Origin: Chlorophyllum brunneum
Lineage: Eukaryota; Basidiomycota; Agaricomycetes; Agaricales; Agaricaceae
Assembly: GCA_963576785.1 (NCBI GenBank)
Contig: OY756148.1
Span: 1,550,001 to 1,614,000, forward strand
Length of the DNA stretch: 64,000 nucleotides
Direction: 5' to 3'
Position 1 is the stretch's first letter; the number at the start of each line of letters is the position of its first letter. The notes beneath the pieces were generated by a model, which saw only the letters and a program-made list of their open reading frames with translations, searched no databases and had not been told where the DNA came from. Position numbers and translations under genes: made by a program. This document shows positions 11,176 through 21,158 of this stretch, in pieces.

Positions 11176-12925
11176 TCAAGCCATATCATCCACAGAGGCC
11201 TGTCGGTGGACGGTAACCACAATGCCTTGCTGTGCATTGGAATACGGGTTTGTTACAGGGTATATGCTGGGGGCGCAGAATGGCCGGTGGTATACAGGGC
11301 TCGGCAGGCATCCAGGCCGAGGCGATGATTCATGAAACGTGGCGCCTACCGATTCAGGTAGGGAGAGTGTAGGTGAGGGTGGTGGCGGTGTTGATAATGG
11401 CGGTGAGAGGTGAATTTCTGGTAGTTGGGGTGGTTGGTCATCGATGTGTGCATCAGGGGGTCCAGAACCCTGAGCAGATGAGCGAGATGGGTGCGCGAGG
11501 TTACAGGGTTGAGCGTGGGTAGAGAAGGTTGAGATGCTGAAGGTGGAGTAGGTGTCAATGTGGGTTTCGCCGTGGGTTGTCGCGGGTTGGGGGGTTCGGC
11601 TTTCGAACTTGGTGGGGGAGGGAGCAACGGAGGTATGTAAGGAGGGAATAGACGAAGAGACGAGTATGGGGTTGGAGATGGGGAGATTGGTCGTAGAGCT
11701 GTTTTTGTGGTCGACGAGTTTGAGTGGCTTAAGCCCCCTGTTACATTGGTCAAAATTCAGCGTTTAAATGGAGAAGGAAATAATGTTTACAAGCTGCCAA
11801 AGGAGCTTCCAATCTTCACCATGTCTTCTTTCTCCTGTGGACTGGCAAACCGGGTCTTCCTCATCCAACACCAGATCTTCACATAGTCCTTCTTCACTTC
11901 CTCTCCAAAACCAAAGAAAAGGAAGAAGATGAAGGATGAAACAGGCATAGCCCACCAAAAGAGGTAAACAGTTTTAAGAAATTGTGGCGGAATAATGAAC
12001 TCAGGAAACTGATCAACCCGCGAGAAATCTGAATGTACATCGGCCCAATTTGTCCATGGGCGAAGGCCGCCATTGAGGTTGTTGTATAGATTGAAAGTAG
12101 TCAAAGCCACACCCCATATCATTTCCGTGATGGCCATGGCGATAAGACGTAGGTATCTGTTAGTAGTGAGGGCTGAATTGGATATTTGTAGGTGAGAGGC
12201 GAATGTGAGGCGCCGTTGAATAAAGTGGTGGAGCGCAATCGCTAGGTGACCAGTGTCACTCAAAAGTATAGAGAATGCAGGAAGCTAACGTACTTACCCG
12301 CATAGATCATGGTTATAATGGAGAACAATAACTGTGGAAACCAGATGATCATGACTGCTGGGACAGAGATATACACGGCTGCTTGACATCCGGTGTTTTC
12401 AAATATATCGAACCGATGTCCTTGTACAATATAATCTGTCCAAGGAGACAGTTAGTTAGAGAGCAACGAGCGTACCACAAATCCGCAAACTTACGAAGCA
12501 CCATAAAGACAAAGGGGACACCAAAGCACATAACCGCCTCGAAAAGCATGCGATGCCGCCGGTCGACATGATCAAAGGAGGTTTTTCGAGAAGAAGACAC
12601 CATTTCCAGATGTTTGAAGACACAAAGAGTAGCTAGAGGAAGGGCGTACGACGCGCCGACGACTACCTTGGTCGCTAGCATGCCATCAGACGCAGGATCA
12701 CGGGAAGTTCGAGGGAGACGTACCGATATCACACCAGACGCGTGCTTTAATGTCCACATTGCCCGCCCAGAGCAAGGAGTTGATCGCAAAAATTAAGTCG
12801 ACGGTAAAAAGCCAGGCAATGATTGATAACGTTGCGACGTTTCGTGCCCGGAGATGGGAAGGCAATGGAATCAGGAGCAGCCCAGCAGCGAAGAAAGCAA
12901 AGGTAGGAAGTTGAGGATATTTCAT
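11176..12925 (-). CDS. STE3-like pheromone receptor R1, 5 exons, 510 aa
   Basis: Seven-transmembrane G-protein-coupled receptor of the fungal STE3 (a-factor receptor) family, acting at the plasma membrane to sense lipopeptide pheromone. The start ATG at 12925 gives a first hydrophobic helix with LLLIPLPSHLRARNVA, aligning with R3 (LVLIPLPWHWGARNI). Family landmarks follow: ARVWCDI, HYIVQGHRFDIFE, FIQRRLTFASHL, then LRPWTNWADVHSDFSRVDQFP-type extracellular loop residues before TM7. Introns: 12675-12723, 12436-12494, 12242-12297 and 11738-11790. The last intron is easy to miss. Without it the frame stops just after TM7. With it a 186-residue Ser/Pro-rich cytoplasmic tail ends GIVVTVHRQASVDDMA, a receptor-tail signature. 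It is divergent from R2 (300 bp between ATGs). No lesion was seen. Confidence 0.88.
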
Positions 12926-13025
12926 GGTGTTCGTGGGGCAAGAGAAATCCAGGAGACGGATACATCCTGTGAAGGCTGATATACATGATTTCAATCGACA
13001 GTACGTGTTGCAGCGGACAAAGGAC

Positions 13026-13136
13026 TCTGCATTGTGACGGCAGAGGAGGGGTGTGACAATACCCGTGACACATTGTGTCCTGTCACGGGTACTTAAGGGC
13101 ACTTGTGTCGCATTGTCCAGCCCACGAACAATGGCG
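13026..13136. promoter_or_regulatory. Shared R1/R2 promoter with four ACAATG/CATTGT elements
   Basis: CATTGT at 13030, 13071 and 13111 and ACAATGG at 13128, all within about 105 bp between the divergent receptors R1 and R2. ACAATG is the core bound by Sox/Ste11-type HMG-box factors. Basidiomycete mating genes are known to be driven by HMG factors of the Prf1 kind. That these sites are used is inference from recurrence at the other mating genes. Confidence 0.55.
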
Positions 13137-13225
13137 GGCTTACGAACCAGCAAATCAGCCGTCCATGGATTCACTCAAAAGTCTACCCGGCCTTGTCTCT
13201 CGTTCCCCCGCTCCACCACGTTGAA

Positions 13226-14617
13226 ATGCTGTCCCACGATCCAACCTACCCTCTCTTCCCAGTCCTTTCTTTTCTTGCTTTCGCCCTTGGAATCATTCCC
13301 CTGCCCTGGCACTTACAAGCTTGGAATGCCGGCACGTGTGCGTTCATGCTATGGGCTTCGCTCGCATGCCTCGTCGAGTTCATCAACTCAGTGATATGGA
13401 GGACGAGCGTTGCAGATGTGGCACCAGTCTGGTGCGATATATGTATGTTTATTGTATCATATCCTCCATCACACTGTTACTTATATCGAGTAGCAACCAA
13501 ATTTCTGCTAGGGGCCGGCATTGGTGTACCTGCGTCAATCCTTTGTATCAGCCGACGACTATACAGTATCTCCACCATGCAGAAGACAACTATCACACAT
13601 TATGACGTAGGACACATTTCTGGAGCGCATATCCCGCCCTGAATATTCTTATAGAAACGACGGGCCATGGTTATTGACCTTCTTATTACACTTGGATTTC
13701 CGATCCTTATAATGGTGCTTCGTATGTACTCAATTTTCCCCACCGAGTTTCGGCTAATTGATCCCGTAGACTACATCGTCCAACCCCATAGATATGACAT
13801 CTTGGAAGATATTGGTTGTCACGTGGCAGTTTACAACACACTACCAGCATATTTTATTGTCCTAATGTGGCCTGTTGTACTCGGTTGTGTGTCGTTCTCT
13901 ACTCAGGTAAGATCGAAAGGCCTTTTTTGGACCTTTATTTGACTAGGTCTCGTTCAGCTCTGACCCTTCGCGCCTTCTATTCGAAGAGGCTGCAATTCGG
14001 CCGGCTGATTCAATCTGGCAATCCGAACATGAGTATCAGCCGTTATATCCGGCTCATGATGCTCGCTATCACCGACATGATTTGCACAGTACCAATCACG
14101 GCATGCAGCATGTATATTGGTACAAAAGACGTTCCCCTGAGGCCCTGGGTTTCCTGGGAGGATACGCACTTCAATTTCTCTCGCGTCCAGGTTTTCCCTA
14201 GTCTACTATGGAGAAGGAGCGCGTCTTTCCAAACATCAATCGAGCTCACCAGGTGGCTATTCCCCGTCTCCGCCCTCATCTTCTTCGCCTTGTTTGGGTT
14301 TGCCAGTGAAGCTCAGAGATATTACCGGATGATCTTCGCCTTCGTGGCCAAGCTTCTGCGACTAAATCTACCCAACCTTAAATCTCCATTACCTCCTTTC
14401 AGGTCCGTTGCACCACGTTCCGAAAAGGAATATACTCATTCTTCCGATCCTCAGCGGCAAACTCGATATGCCAACTAAAACTTTCCCAATATACAGAAAT
14501 CAGGGTATCCAGACCCTCGATACTTGTACGCCGAACTTGTTGAGCAGCAGGTCCACTGTGACGGAATTTACCATCGCTCATACGGACTTCGATATTGATA
14601 AATTTTCTGTAGCGTAG
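13226..14617 (+). pseudogene. STE3-like pheromone receptor R2 with a reading-frame break in TM5
   Basis: The start ATG at 13226 reads MLSHDPTYPLFPVLSFLAFA and then IIPLPWHLQAWNAG. Landmarks are VWCDI, HYIVQPHRYDILEDIGCHV, RPWVSWEDTHFNFSRV, a TM7, and a tail from GKLDMPTKTFPIYRNQG to DIDKFSVA. Introns include 13443-13493 and 14403-14454, plus others near 13613-13660 and 13724-13771. The frame entering TM5's end (LMWPVVLGCVSF, to 13907) and the frame needed after the next intron (ALTLRAFYSKRLQFGR, from about 13958) disagree. The expected receptor sequence VLYS..ALTL is visible in the other frame from about 13888. A net 1-nt loss in a GTGTGT context would explain this. Alternatively a cryptic acceptor near 13985 rescues the frame by dropping about nine residues. 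It could be a pseudogene, an assembly indel or an odd splice. Confidence 0.7.
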
Positions 14618-15085
14618 CTTCCCCGACGTGTACTATATACAACCTTTGTTCGCTAGCATTTTTACTTATTCTCAATCATATTGTACCTGTGTCGAGCGTC
14701 GTATATGCTGTGGTCCAACCCAACCCGATGTTTGTTGAGGTTATGATCATAATCCAACATTCAACGTTCAATGCTGGCTTCATTGTCGTATTAGCAATAG
14801 GAGACGCGTGATACTACTGATCCCTTATTCTCCAAGATCCCCTCTTGGGTTGCTTGATAGCTGTGAGGTAGTGCCCATACTGTAAGTATCCAGCCATACT
14901 TCAACCGCAAGTTCTCCCTTAGATGTAAAGTTGAAACGAGAATTTTGGCAAGAGCGTTTAATTACACCAAGGGAACTCTATCAACAGAGCGCCTCATGGG
15001 CCAGTTAACCACCACCCCTCCCCCCCCTCCCCCCGAGCCTGCGGATTAATGAAACTGAGTGCGGACCACTCCTAAAAATGTGACA
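14618..15085. other. Intergenic region after R2
   Basis: Non-coding. It contains a C-rich homopolymeric tract (CCCCTCCCCCCCCTCCCCCCC) at about 15014-15036, which is prone to assembly and slippage errors. No CaaX-ending frame was seen. Confidence 0.4.
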
Positions 15086-15090
15086 TGTGA

Positions 15091-15215
15091 CCATTGTTAC
15101 GTGTCGTCACAATGGGACCCAACACCGAGGACCCACACCGACGTCGATTGACCTGTGAACAATGGTCCAAAACTTAACTCCGACTCGGTTTGTGTCATTG
15201 TTCCATAGACAATGG
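15091..15215. promoter_or_regulatory. Five ACAATGG/CATTGT elements upstream of pheromone gene P1
   Basis: CCATTGT at 15091, ACAATGG at 15109, ACAATGG at 15159, CATTGT at 15196 and ACAATGG at 15209 lie 120-245 bp upstream of the P1 ATG. This is the densest cluster of the HMG-type core in the window and matches those at the R1/R2 and R3/P2 promoters. Confidence 0.55.
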
Positions 15216-15334
15216 TAGAGTTCAAATACTGGAAACCTCTGCAAAGCATGGCAACCGAACCCACCGACCTCCATATTTGTTCTCGCTAGCAAGCAACCAA
15301 GTCCTTCCCTCACACCCCTTTCGACTTGCGAAGC

Positions 15335-15511
15335 ATGGACAATTTCATCGACCTCGACAATTTTGCAGCTTTAATCAACTCTGATAACGCGACATCCTTA
15401 CCGATATCATTTCTTGACAATGGGCAGGAATTCGACCCAACCTGTGCCATTCCGACCGATCAAGAACGGGTAGGGAGTTTCGAACTCTCAGCCTGGTGCG
15501 TTGTTGCGTGA
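15335..15511 (+). CDS. Lipopeptide pheromone precursor P1 (CaaX, 58 aa)
   Basis: Small intronless gene encoding a mating pheromone precursor. It starts MDNFIDLDNFAAL, the MD-x-F-rich start common in basidiomycete precursors, and ends in the prenylation box CVVA (residues 55-58). A Glu-Arg pair at 44-45 is the usual internal processing site, which would leave VGSFELSAWC as the mature, farnesylated and carboxymethylated peptide. An in-frame ATG 9 nt upstream (at 15326) is possible, but MDNF fits the family better. It lies between R2 and R3 with five ACAATG-type elements upstream. Export would be by a Ste6-type transporter, and the receptor partner cannot be told from sequence. Confidence 0.88.
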   Translation: MDNFIDLDNFAALINSDNATSLPISFLDNGQEFDPTCAIPTDQERVGSFELSAWCVVA

Positions 15512-16283
15512 GATGTGTATAACCTGTAAGTGCACCTTTCACTCTACAAGAAAGACTAGCCGTCTGACCTCTCCCGTAGCTGTCCAATTGGTTAAGCAAA
15601 CTGTATCACCACCATTCAATATTCGGTCTTCAGGCTTCTCCACTGTATCGTAAGTGCATCACCTCTCTTGACCGGAACCCTTCTGAGAGGAATGCCTCAG
15701 CATATCATGATACCACTTTGATCTTTTTCGATACCCACTTTGCCTTTCATTGTAGAGGGAAGCATCATTATGGATTTTTATTTAGAGTCGCTGTAGATTC
15801 AGCAGCTCGTCGGAAGGGCAGGTCTCCCCAAAATCTTAGCTAGGATGTATTTTACAATTTCCTCTGAAGGTATGCCAATTTCCGTTCAAGATATCTACGG
15901 TTAGTACGTTAGTACTACCACCCGCGTGAACGCATTCCCTCAGCTATACAACCTGTTAAGTCCGAGACACATCATGGTGTCAAATTGTTGTTGTACGGAA
16001 TCTCCACTTTTTGAAGTCAGCCGTCCAGCCCTCTCGCGTGGGGAATAAACCGAATGTAAACGGTAATTCGAGCAGACCTCATCCCTGTTTAATTGTTTGT
16101 CTTGACCAACATAGATAGTTCCGACGCGCGGGAAGGGCTGGGTAGGAGTTCTGTTCGTCCGGGCCCCGAAATCAAGGACTTCTCCTGCAGACCTGAAGGT
16201 TTGTCCAAGCTTCCGCGTATTGGAAATTGATGGCACACAATTACAATTTCGTCAGGACGTGTTTACAAGGGAACGAATAACGC
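15512..16283. other. Intergenic region between P1 and R3
   Basis: 3' flank of P1 and of the convergent R3. GT/AG-like pairs near 15530-15650 could be introns in the P1 3' UTR. The minus frame 15940-16236 has no family resemblance. Confidence 0.35.
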
Positions 16284-17639
16284 TTATACTGATCCTGTTG
16301 ACCCAAATGAAAAGGTGCGGGAAAAAGGAGTATCGTTGACAACGTAGAAATGAGCGCCCGGGGTAATAAGAATGGAAGACATGGAAGAGGAGGATATATA
16401 ATAGGGTAGGGGTGATTTTATCTCGCTATCCATCGATGCGTCGATTGATTTGCTATCAGAGAGGGTACTGAGAACATGGTAAAGAGCTTTAGTGAGGGGT
16501 CAGGTCTCGGGTTGACGACAGACATACAATAGCGACTTGTCTCCTGGGGGCCTGCGGATATGGCATAAGGTCCGCCTCACCGGTTCGATGACTTTTTGGA
16601 CAAACCCCTGATATTCCCGAACAGCATCTTGCCCGAACGCGAAGAACAAGAAGAAAATCAACGCCGATACACGAATCGACCACCATCCCACATAGGTCCA
16701 GGCAAGTTCAAATCTTGGAATTAGCACCAAAGGAAATGTGTCAACGCGGGAGAAGTTGAAATGGACATCATCCCAGCTGATCCAGGGTCGAAGTTTGTGG
16801 CGTACGGAGAACCATACATCGGTAGACAAGACAAAACCACCCCAAAACATTTGAACAACGGCCATAGCCATCAAACGAAAGTACCGAGAGGGTGTTATTG
16901 CAGAGCTCCCGTTCTGTAAGTGGCGAGCGAATATGAGCCGACGTTGAAAAAAATGATAGAGTGCGAAACCTAAGAACAATAAGCCGTATGATAAATGCAG
17001 AGGGAAAAATATATACCAGCGAAAAGGAAAGTGAGGGCGACGGCGATCAACGGTGGTAGCCAAATTAGGAGGATCGACTGGACAGAATTGTAAGTATTCG
17101 CCCGACAGCCGAAGTCCTCGACGATATCGAAACGGTGTCCTTGTACAACATAATCTGTGTTGAATGGAGTCAATGAGGTTCACGGGGCTGTCATAAAGAA
17201 CATACGAAGAGCCATATAGACGAATGGAACCAGCCAACACATAACCACCTCAAAGACCATACGCCGCCCACGCCCCGTTAGGAAGGATCGGGATTGTCGC
17301 GCAGATGCAATCCACTCGAGATGAATGCAGATACAAAGACAGCATGCTGGCAAGGCCATGCTACCACCAATCTGAATTTTCGTCACTGAACGGAGCAGAA
17401 GTTTGAGTACCAATATCTTGGATGGTGAGCAGTGACTTACCAATATCGCACCAGACTACAGCAACAACCTGAACATTACCGGCCCATATAATGGAGTTGA
17501 CTGCGTCAATGATGTTTGAGGCGAAAAGCCATGCAATAATAGAGAGTATAGGAATGTTGCGAGCCCCCCAATGCCAGGGAAGAGGGATGAGAACGAGGAA
17601 TGCTGCTAGGAAACAGCCGACAGTAAGACCCGCAGCCAT
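16284..17639 (-). CDS. STE3-like pheromone receptor R3, 5 exons, 380 aa
   Basis: Seven-transmembrane pheromone receptor. It starts MAAGLTVGCFLAAFLVLIPL at 17639. Family landmarks are WHWGARNIPIL, VVWCDIG, DYVVQGHRFDIVEDFGC, YHFFQRRLIFARHLQNG, LRPWISWDDVHFNFSRVD and a TM7 ending FFAFGQDAVREY. Introns: 17386-17440, 17155-17205, 16970-17016 and 16468-16527. The last intron opens a Ser-rich tail (IDASMDSEIKSPLPYY and onward, ending FSFGSTGSV) that would be missed if the frame were read to the stop at 16500. The exons sum to 1143 nt. Intron positions and phases match R1, so the two are paralogues of the same type. It is divergent from pheromone P2, with 332 bp between ATGs. No lesion was seen. Confidence 0.9.
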
Positions 17640-17726
17640 GGTAGATTGTGATACGGGTTAAGAATGTGGACTCACCAGGGAAAATGAGTGCTTATATGAG
17701 GCATCGTGCTGAGAGAACACCCTGAG

Positions 17727-17821
17727 CATTGTGGTCGTCCATGGCAAACAATGGTGTATGTGACCTTTGTGACACTCTGTCACAATGCGTCCGAAACTCA
17801 AGTGGCTGTCGATCGCATTGT
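17727..17821. promoter_or_regulatory. Shared R3/P2 promoter with HMG-type elements
   Basis: CATTGT at 17727, ACAATGG at 17748, CCTTTGT (reverse ACAAAGG, close to the Ustilago pheromone response element core) at 17764, ACAATG at 17782 and CATTGT at 17816, in a 95-bp stretch between the divergent R3 and P2. A TATA-like TATATAAGG at about 17830 lies just downstream toward P2. Confidence 0.55.
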
Positions 17822-17970
17822 CTGGGAGCATATATAAGGTCTAGCTCGCTGCTGTCTGCAATTCGTCCTTGAGATTCGTTTCAGACAGCCCCAAGCTCAT
17901 TTTTCGACCTTCCAAACACTCTGCCACATCCTTGCCACCTGCTTTCCCACACCCCGAATCTCACACATCA

Positions 17971-18147
17971 ATGGATTCCTTTGATTCCATCGAATTCTCC
18001 TCTATCAATATCGAGGGAGCCTGTGTCCCGAGGGCAGATAGTATCGCTACTACACCCGACCTACAAATACTATTAAGCCAGGAGGGCTTTCCCGTCGACT
18101 CCGACACCCCATTGCCCGGCTACGGAGCTGTTTGTATTATCGCTTGA
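17971..18147 (+). CDS. Lipopeptide pheromone precursor P2 (CaaX, 58 aa)
   Basis: Single-exon gene of the same length as P1. It starts MDSFDSIEFSSINIEG and ends in the CaaX box CIIA (55-58). The expected mature peptide is the last 10-14 residues before the box, including SDTPLPGYGAVC. A clear Glu-Arg processing pair is missing. The nearest charged positions are QEG (37-39) and DSD (43-45), so the cleavage site is uncertain. An internal Cys at 18 is not part of the box. It sits opposite R3 with a promoter full of ACAATG-type elements, which makes P2/R3 a natural co-regulated pair, though they need not recognise each other. Confidence 0.85.
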   Translation: MDSFDSIEFSSINIEGACVPRADSIATTPDLQILLSQEGFPVDSDTPLPGYGAVCIIA

Positions 18148-19522
18148 ATAGAAAGTGAATCCATGTTCTTCACCACCGCTCCTACTTACCACCCTTCCCG
18201 CAGGTATGGCCTACAGCAGGTCTCTGGACTCCCTATACCATATTTATGAAGCGTGGATCGCTCATCAATGGCAGTGGAATTTCTCAACCCAGTGTATCCC
18301 TAGTCATCCGATACATTATGCTCTTTGCGGCGGTCCATTGATATGCGGTGGTCGTTGCTATTTTCCATTTCTGGAATTCATGCTCTTTCGTCCGCCTCAT
18401 TATTTGTTCTACATACCCTCAATTTGTAGCTCAATTTGTAGCTACCATTCACTTTGTATTAACTCAGCCATTTCGGGTTTTATGGAAATTTCAACGATAA
18501 TTTTGAATTTAGGATCGGACCTTCGACAAGCCATTGTTGCGTCTCTACAATGGATGGCTCAAGACTGGTTGCAATGAGGAAGACAGTAATTCCCAGCCTC
18601 GAGCCTGAACTACCAGATGCCTTTTTGGTACGCTAATGACAGACGTTTGATCACTGACGAGGGAATCGAACTTCGTGCGACACGTCCTCACTGTTCGGAC
18701 CAAAGGGACAGAAAGTCTTCGGATGATCATGGCACATTGCAGCTACTAGGATTGATCCAGCAGACTCTCCTAATTATTCAGGCATCTAATCTCTTGGGAT
18801 GCCGTCGATCATACAAAAAATACAGGTAGGGAAGTCATTTCCACTGACGAATTGACTGGCTGATCAAAGTGGAAGACCACTTGTGAAAATTGCTCAATAC
18901 ACCACATTACTTACTGGTGCGAATTCTAAATCATGCGAAGCTCTCCTCATCCGACTCCTGGTGTAGAGTTCTGCCTCAGGAAGCCCCCTATAACAAACAA
19001 CTTATGTTTATTACTGTGGCATTGAGGCCAGCTTCGACATTTCTGCTCCAACTCACAAAGGAAACCGTTGGTGAGAAGTCCGTGTGACTCCTAGTGTTGG
19101 TGCTGCACTTGGACTTCTGGTCCAGGTTCAACAACGTGCAGAAAATGCAGCCTTCATTATTTCTTCTGCTCAGAGTCCACACACTTGGCTTTGACCGATC
19201 TTATGAAATTTAGTGATATTTCTACTTGGTAGAGGGGCCGAGGTACCTGGGCGGTGCATCTTTTTATGCACGATACTTTACTTCGTTGGTGTGAAAGTTC
19301 GAAAAAGTGAAAATTAGAGCCTAAGTGGGATCCTGCAGATCCTCGCTTCTGCTTGACACAGGATTAACTACTCATGAGCCTTCGTACACGATGAATATTA
19401 CAATTAGGTGAAATAAACATATCAACGGGCAACTAAGGAGGATGAGATCAGGAACTCTGGGTTTGGACTGAAGGATGCGTCAGTGGAAAGTTATCCCATC
19501 CATTAAAAAAAGCATCATACCT
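18148..19522. other. Intergenic region after P2, with an isolated CCATTGT/ACAATGG pair
   Basis: No supported gene. CCATTGT at 18531 and ACAATGG at 18548 form an inverted pair like those of the mating promoters. The ATG just after it opens only a 28-codon frame (MDGSRLVAMRKTVIPS...) without a CaaX box, so it may be the promoter of a lost pheromone or receptor gene. Confidence 0.35.
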
Positions 19523-19966
19523 TCAGAACCCGCAGTCATAGCTTGGGACCTCCCTGTAGGAGATAGACGCATCACCAGGGAACTCGTTAACGTCCAATCC
19601 CGTCAAATCCTTCAAACCCTGAACACTCGAAACGAAACCCTTCTGGGCTGAATTGATAACGGTGAAGGGAAGGACAACCTGCAAGCCATCCGCACGGTTG
19701 TACAAAAGCTCGTAGCATGCGCCACAGCGGGTCGAGTTGAATTGTTCAACGAGGAATGACCCAGCGATGTGAGGGAAGTTCGGGATAGACCCGAAGGTCT
19801 CGTACCCGTTAAGAACACCCGCATCGGCAGAACAAGCAGTGGTGCTGAGAGAGCCCTTGGGGTCGTCGTAGCGGGTGTCGTAGTTGAGCACTCCGTCGGC
19901 GGGAGGCTGAGCCATGGTGGAGATGGCAGTGGCAAGAAGAGCGAAGACAGTAGAAGTGAACTGCAT
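19523..19966 (-). CDS. Cerato-platanin family secreted protein (147 aa)
   Basis: Small secreted cysteine-containing protein. A signal peptide (MQFTSTVFALLATAISTMAQ) is followed by the cerato-platanin pattern: NYDTRYDDPKGSLSTTACS, then a Gly-rich segment with IPNFPHIAG, then CGACYELLYN, and finally a terminal YDCGF. Four conserved cysteines (in ACS, the two in CGAC, and YDCGF) would form the two family disulfides. Family members act in the cell wall or outside it, bind chitin oligomers, loosen cellulose or elicit plant defences. The frame is intronless here, whereas many homologues carry introns. A possible TATA box (ACTCTTATACTG on the minus strand) lies about 60 bp upstream. Confidence 0.9.
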   Translation of the reverse strand: MQFTSTVFALLATAISTMAQPPADGVLNYDTRYDDPKGSLSTTACSADAGVLNGYETFGSIPNFPHIAGSFLVEQFNSTRCGACYELLYNRADGLQVVLPFTVINSAQKGFVSSVQGLKDLTGLDVNEFPGDASISYREVPSYDCGF

Positions 19967-21158
19967 GGTAGTTGAGTTGATTGATTGGTACTTGACTCTG
20001 GCTCTTTGCCAGAGACTCTTATACTGTCCCGAGCCCCCATCCCGGTAATTTGATGATTGCGCAAAGACGAATGACCAAGCTACATTCCTCAGCGACGAGG
20101 TAACCGGGGAATGAGGTTACGGCTTGCATTCCAGAGTTATTTCCCTTTGGCCATGCCCCACGGATTTGGAGGAAAATAGTAGTAGCGGTGACCGATAACT
20201 ACTGTGTATCCGGCTTTCACTGATAGGGTAGAATTCCTATCCCGTCAGATACGCTCATAAGCATCGCGTCAGCGTGGAAAACGATCCGGTCGAGAACCTC
20301 TTGAGGGTATTTCGACCGAGCCAATCAGCCTGCGGGCTATATATAAAACCACCAGTATACACTGTGGTTATCTTGTATGTCCTCCCGGAAAAACGTCGGT
20401 CGTTTCACACACTTTGCTACGTTACTGAATATCCATTCCAGCGAGCCCTTCGCGAATGTACTATGCGTTCAAGTCGGAAAATGCTGCCGCAGTCGTCATC
20501 GATAGCAGGGCACAGAGCAAGTGAAATCGTCATTACGGCCATGACAAACACCATAGATCAAAGCTGTGTAAGCGCGATAAACCTCGCACAATAGCTGAGG
20601 CCGAGAATGATTGAGACGGGGTGTAACATGGAAGGAGTAAGCCAGTCCGTACAGACAGGTTGAGATTCAGGACACAGGATGCAGACGAGTCAGGTCACCC
20701 TATCTCCAAACGAAATCCGGGAACAAGAGGCCTGGGCCATTGGCAAGGGGTGTTATTTACCGCTACGTTCTTTATTCCAGTAGGGCAGCGTGGGGCCTGT
20801 CGCACCATTCATCTTTGCGTGGACGTTTAAAAGCGATAGTAATGAACACAAAGAAAGGTATCGTCAAGTAAAGGTGATAGATGGGCTGTTGGGTTTGACC
20901 TCTTGAGGATATCGCAGACCGCTGTCCACTGCGATCGAAGAGATGACCAGACGCGAGGTTAGGGGTCATTGGAAGGTTTGTTTAGCTGGGACCTCGGAAC
21001 CAAACAACAAATAACGCTGCGCCAACTTCACGACCCTCTAGACTCCAATGCGTGTCAGATGTATTGAGCGTAAAACTACAACAAAAAAACCCTAGGGAAA
21101 AGTTATTGACCAGTATCCCACCATTAATGCAAGCAAGGTATACTAAAAAAAGAGACCG
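19967..21158. other. Intergenic region
   Basis: 5' flank of the cerato-platanin gene and 3' flank of the F-box gene. The plus frame 20274-20594 and the minus frame 20772-20969 have no family resemblance or splice partners. Confidence 0.4.

Noticed and set aside
11346..11753. Pro-rich minus frame (ending HRHYQHRHHPHLHSPYLNR) as a separate gene
   Set aside because: The other frame of the same strand continues the R1 receptor tail after a good intron and ends in a receptor-like motif, so this is a shadow frame.
18155..18577. 140-codon plus frame after P2 as another mating gene
   Set aside because: Its initiating context overlaps the P2 3' end, it has no CaaX box, no STE3 landmarks and irregular composition.
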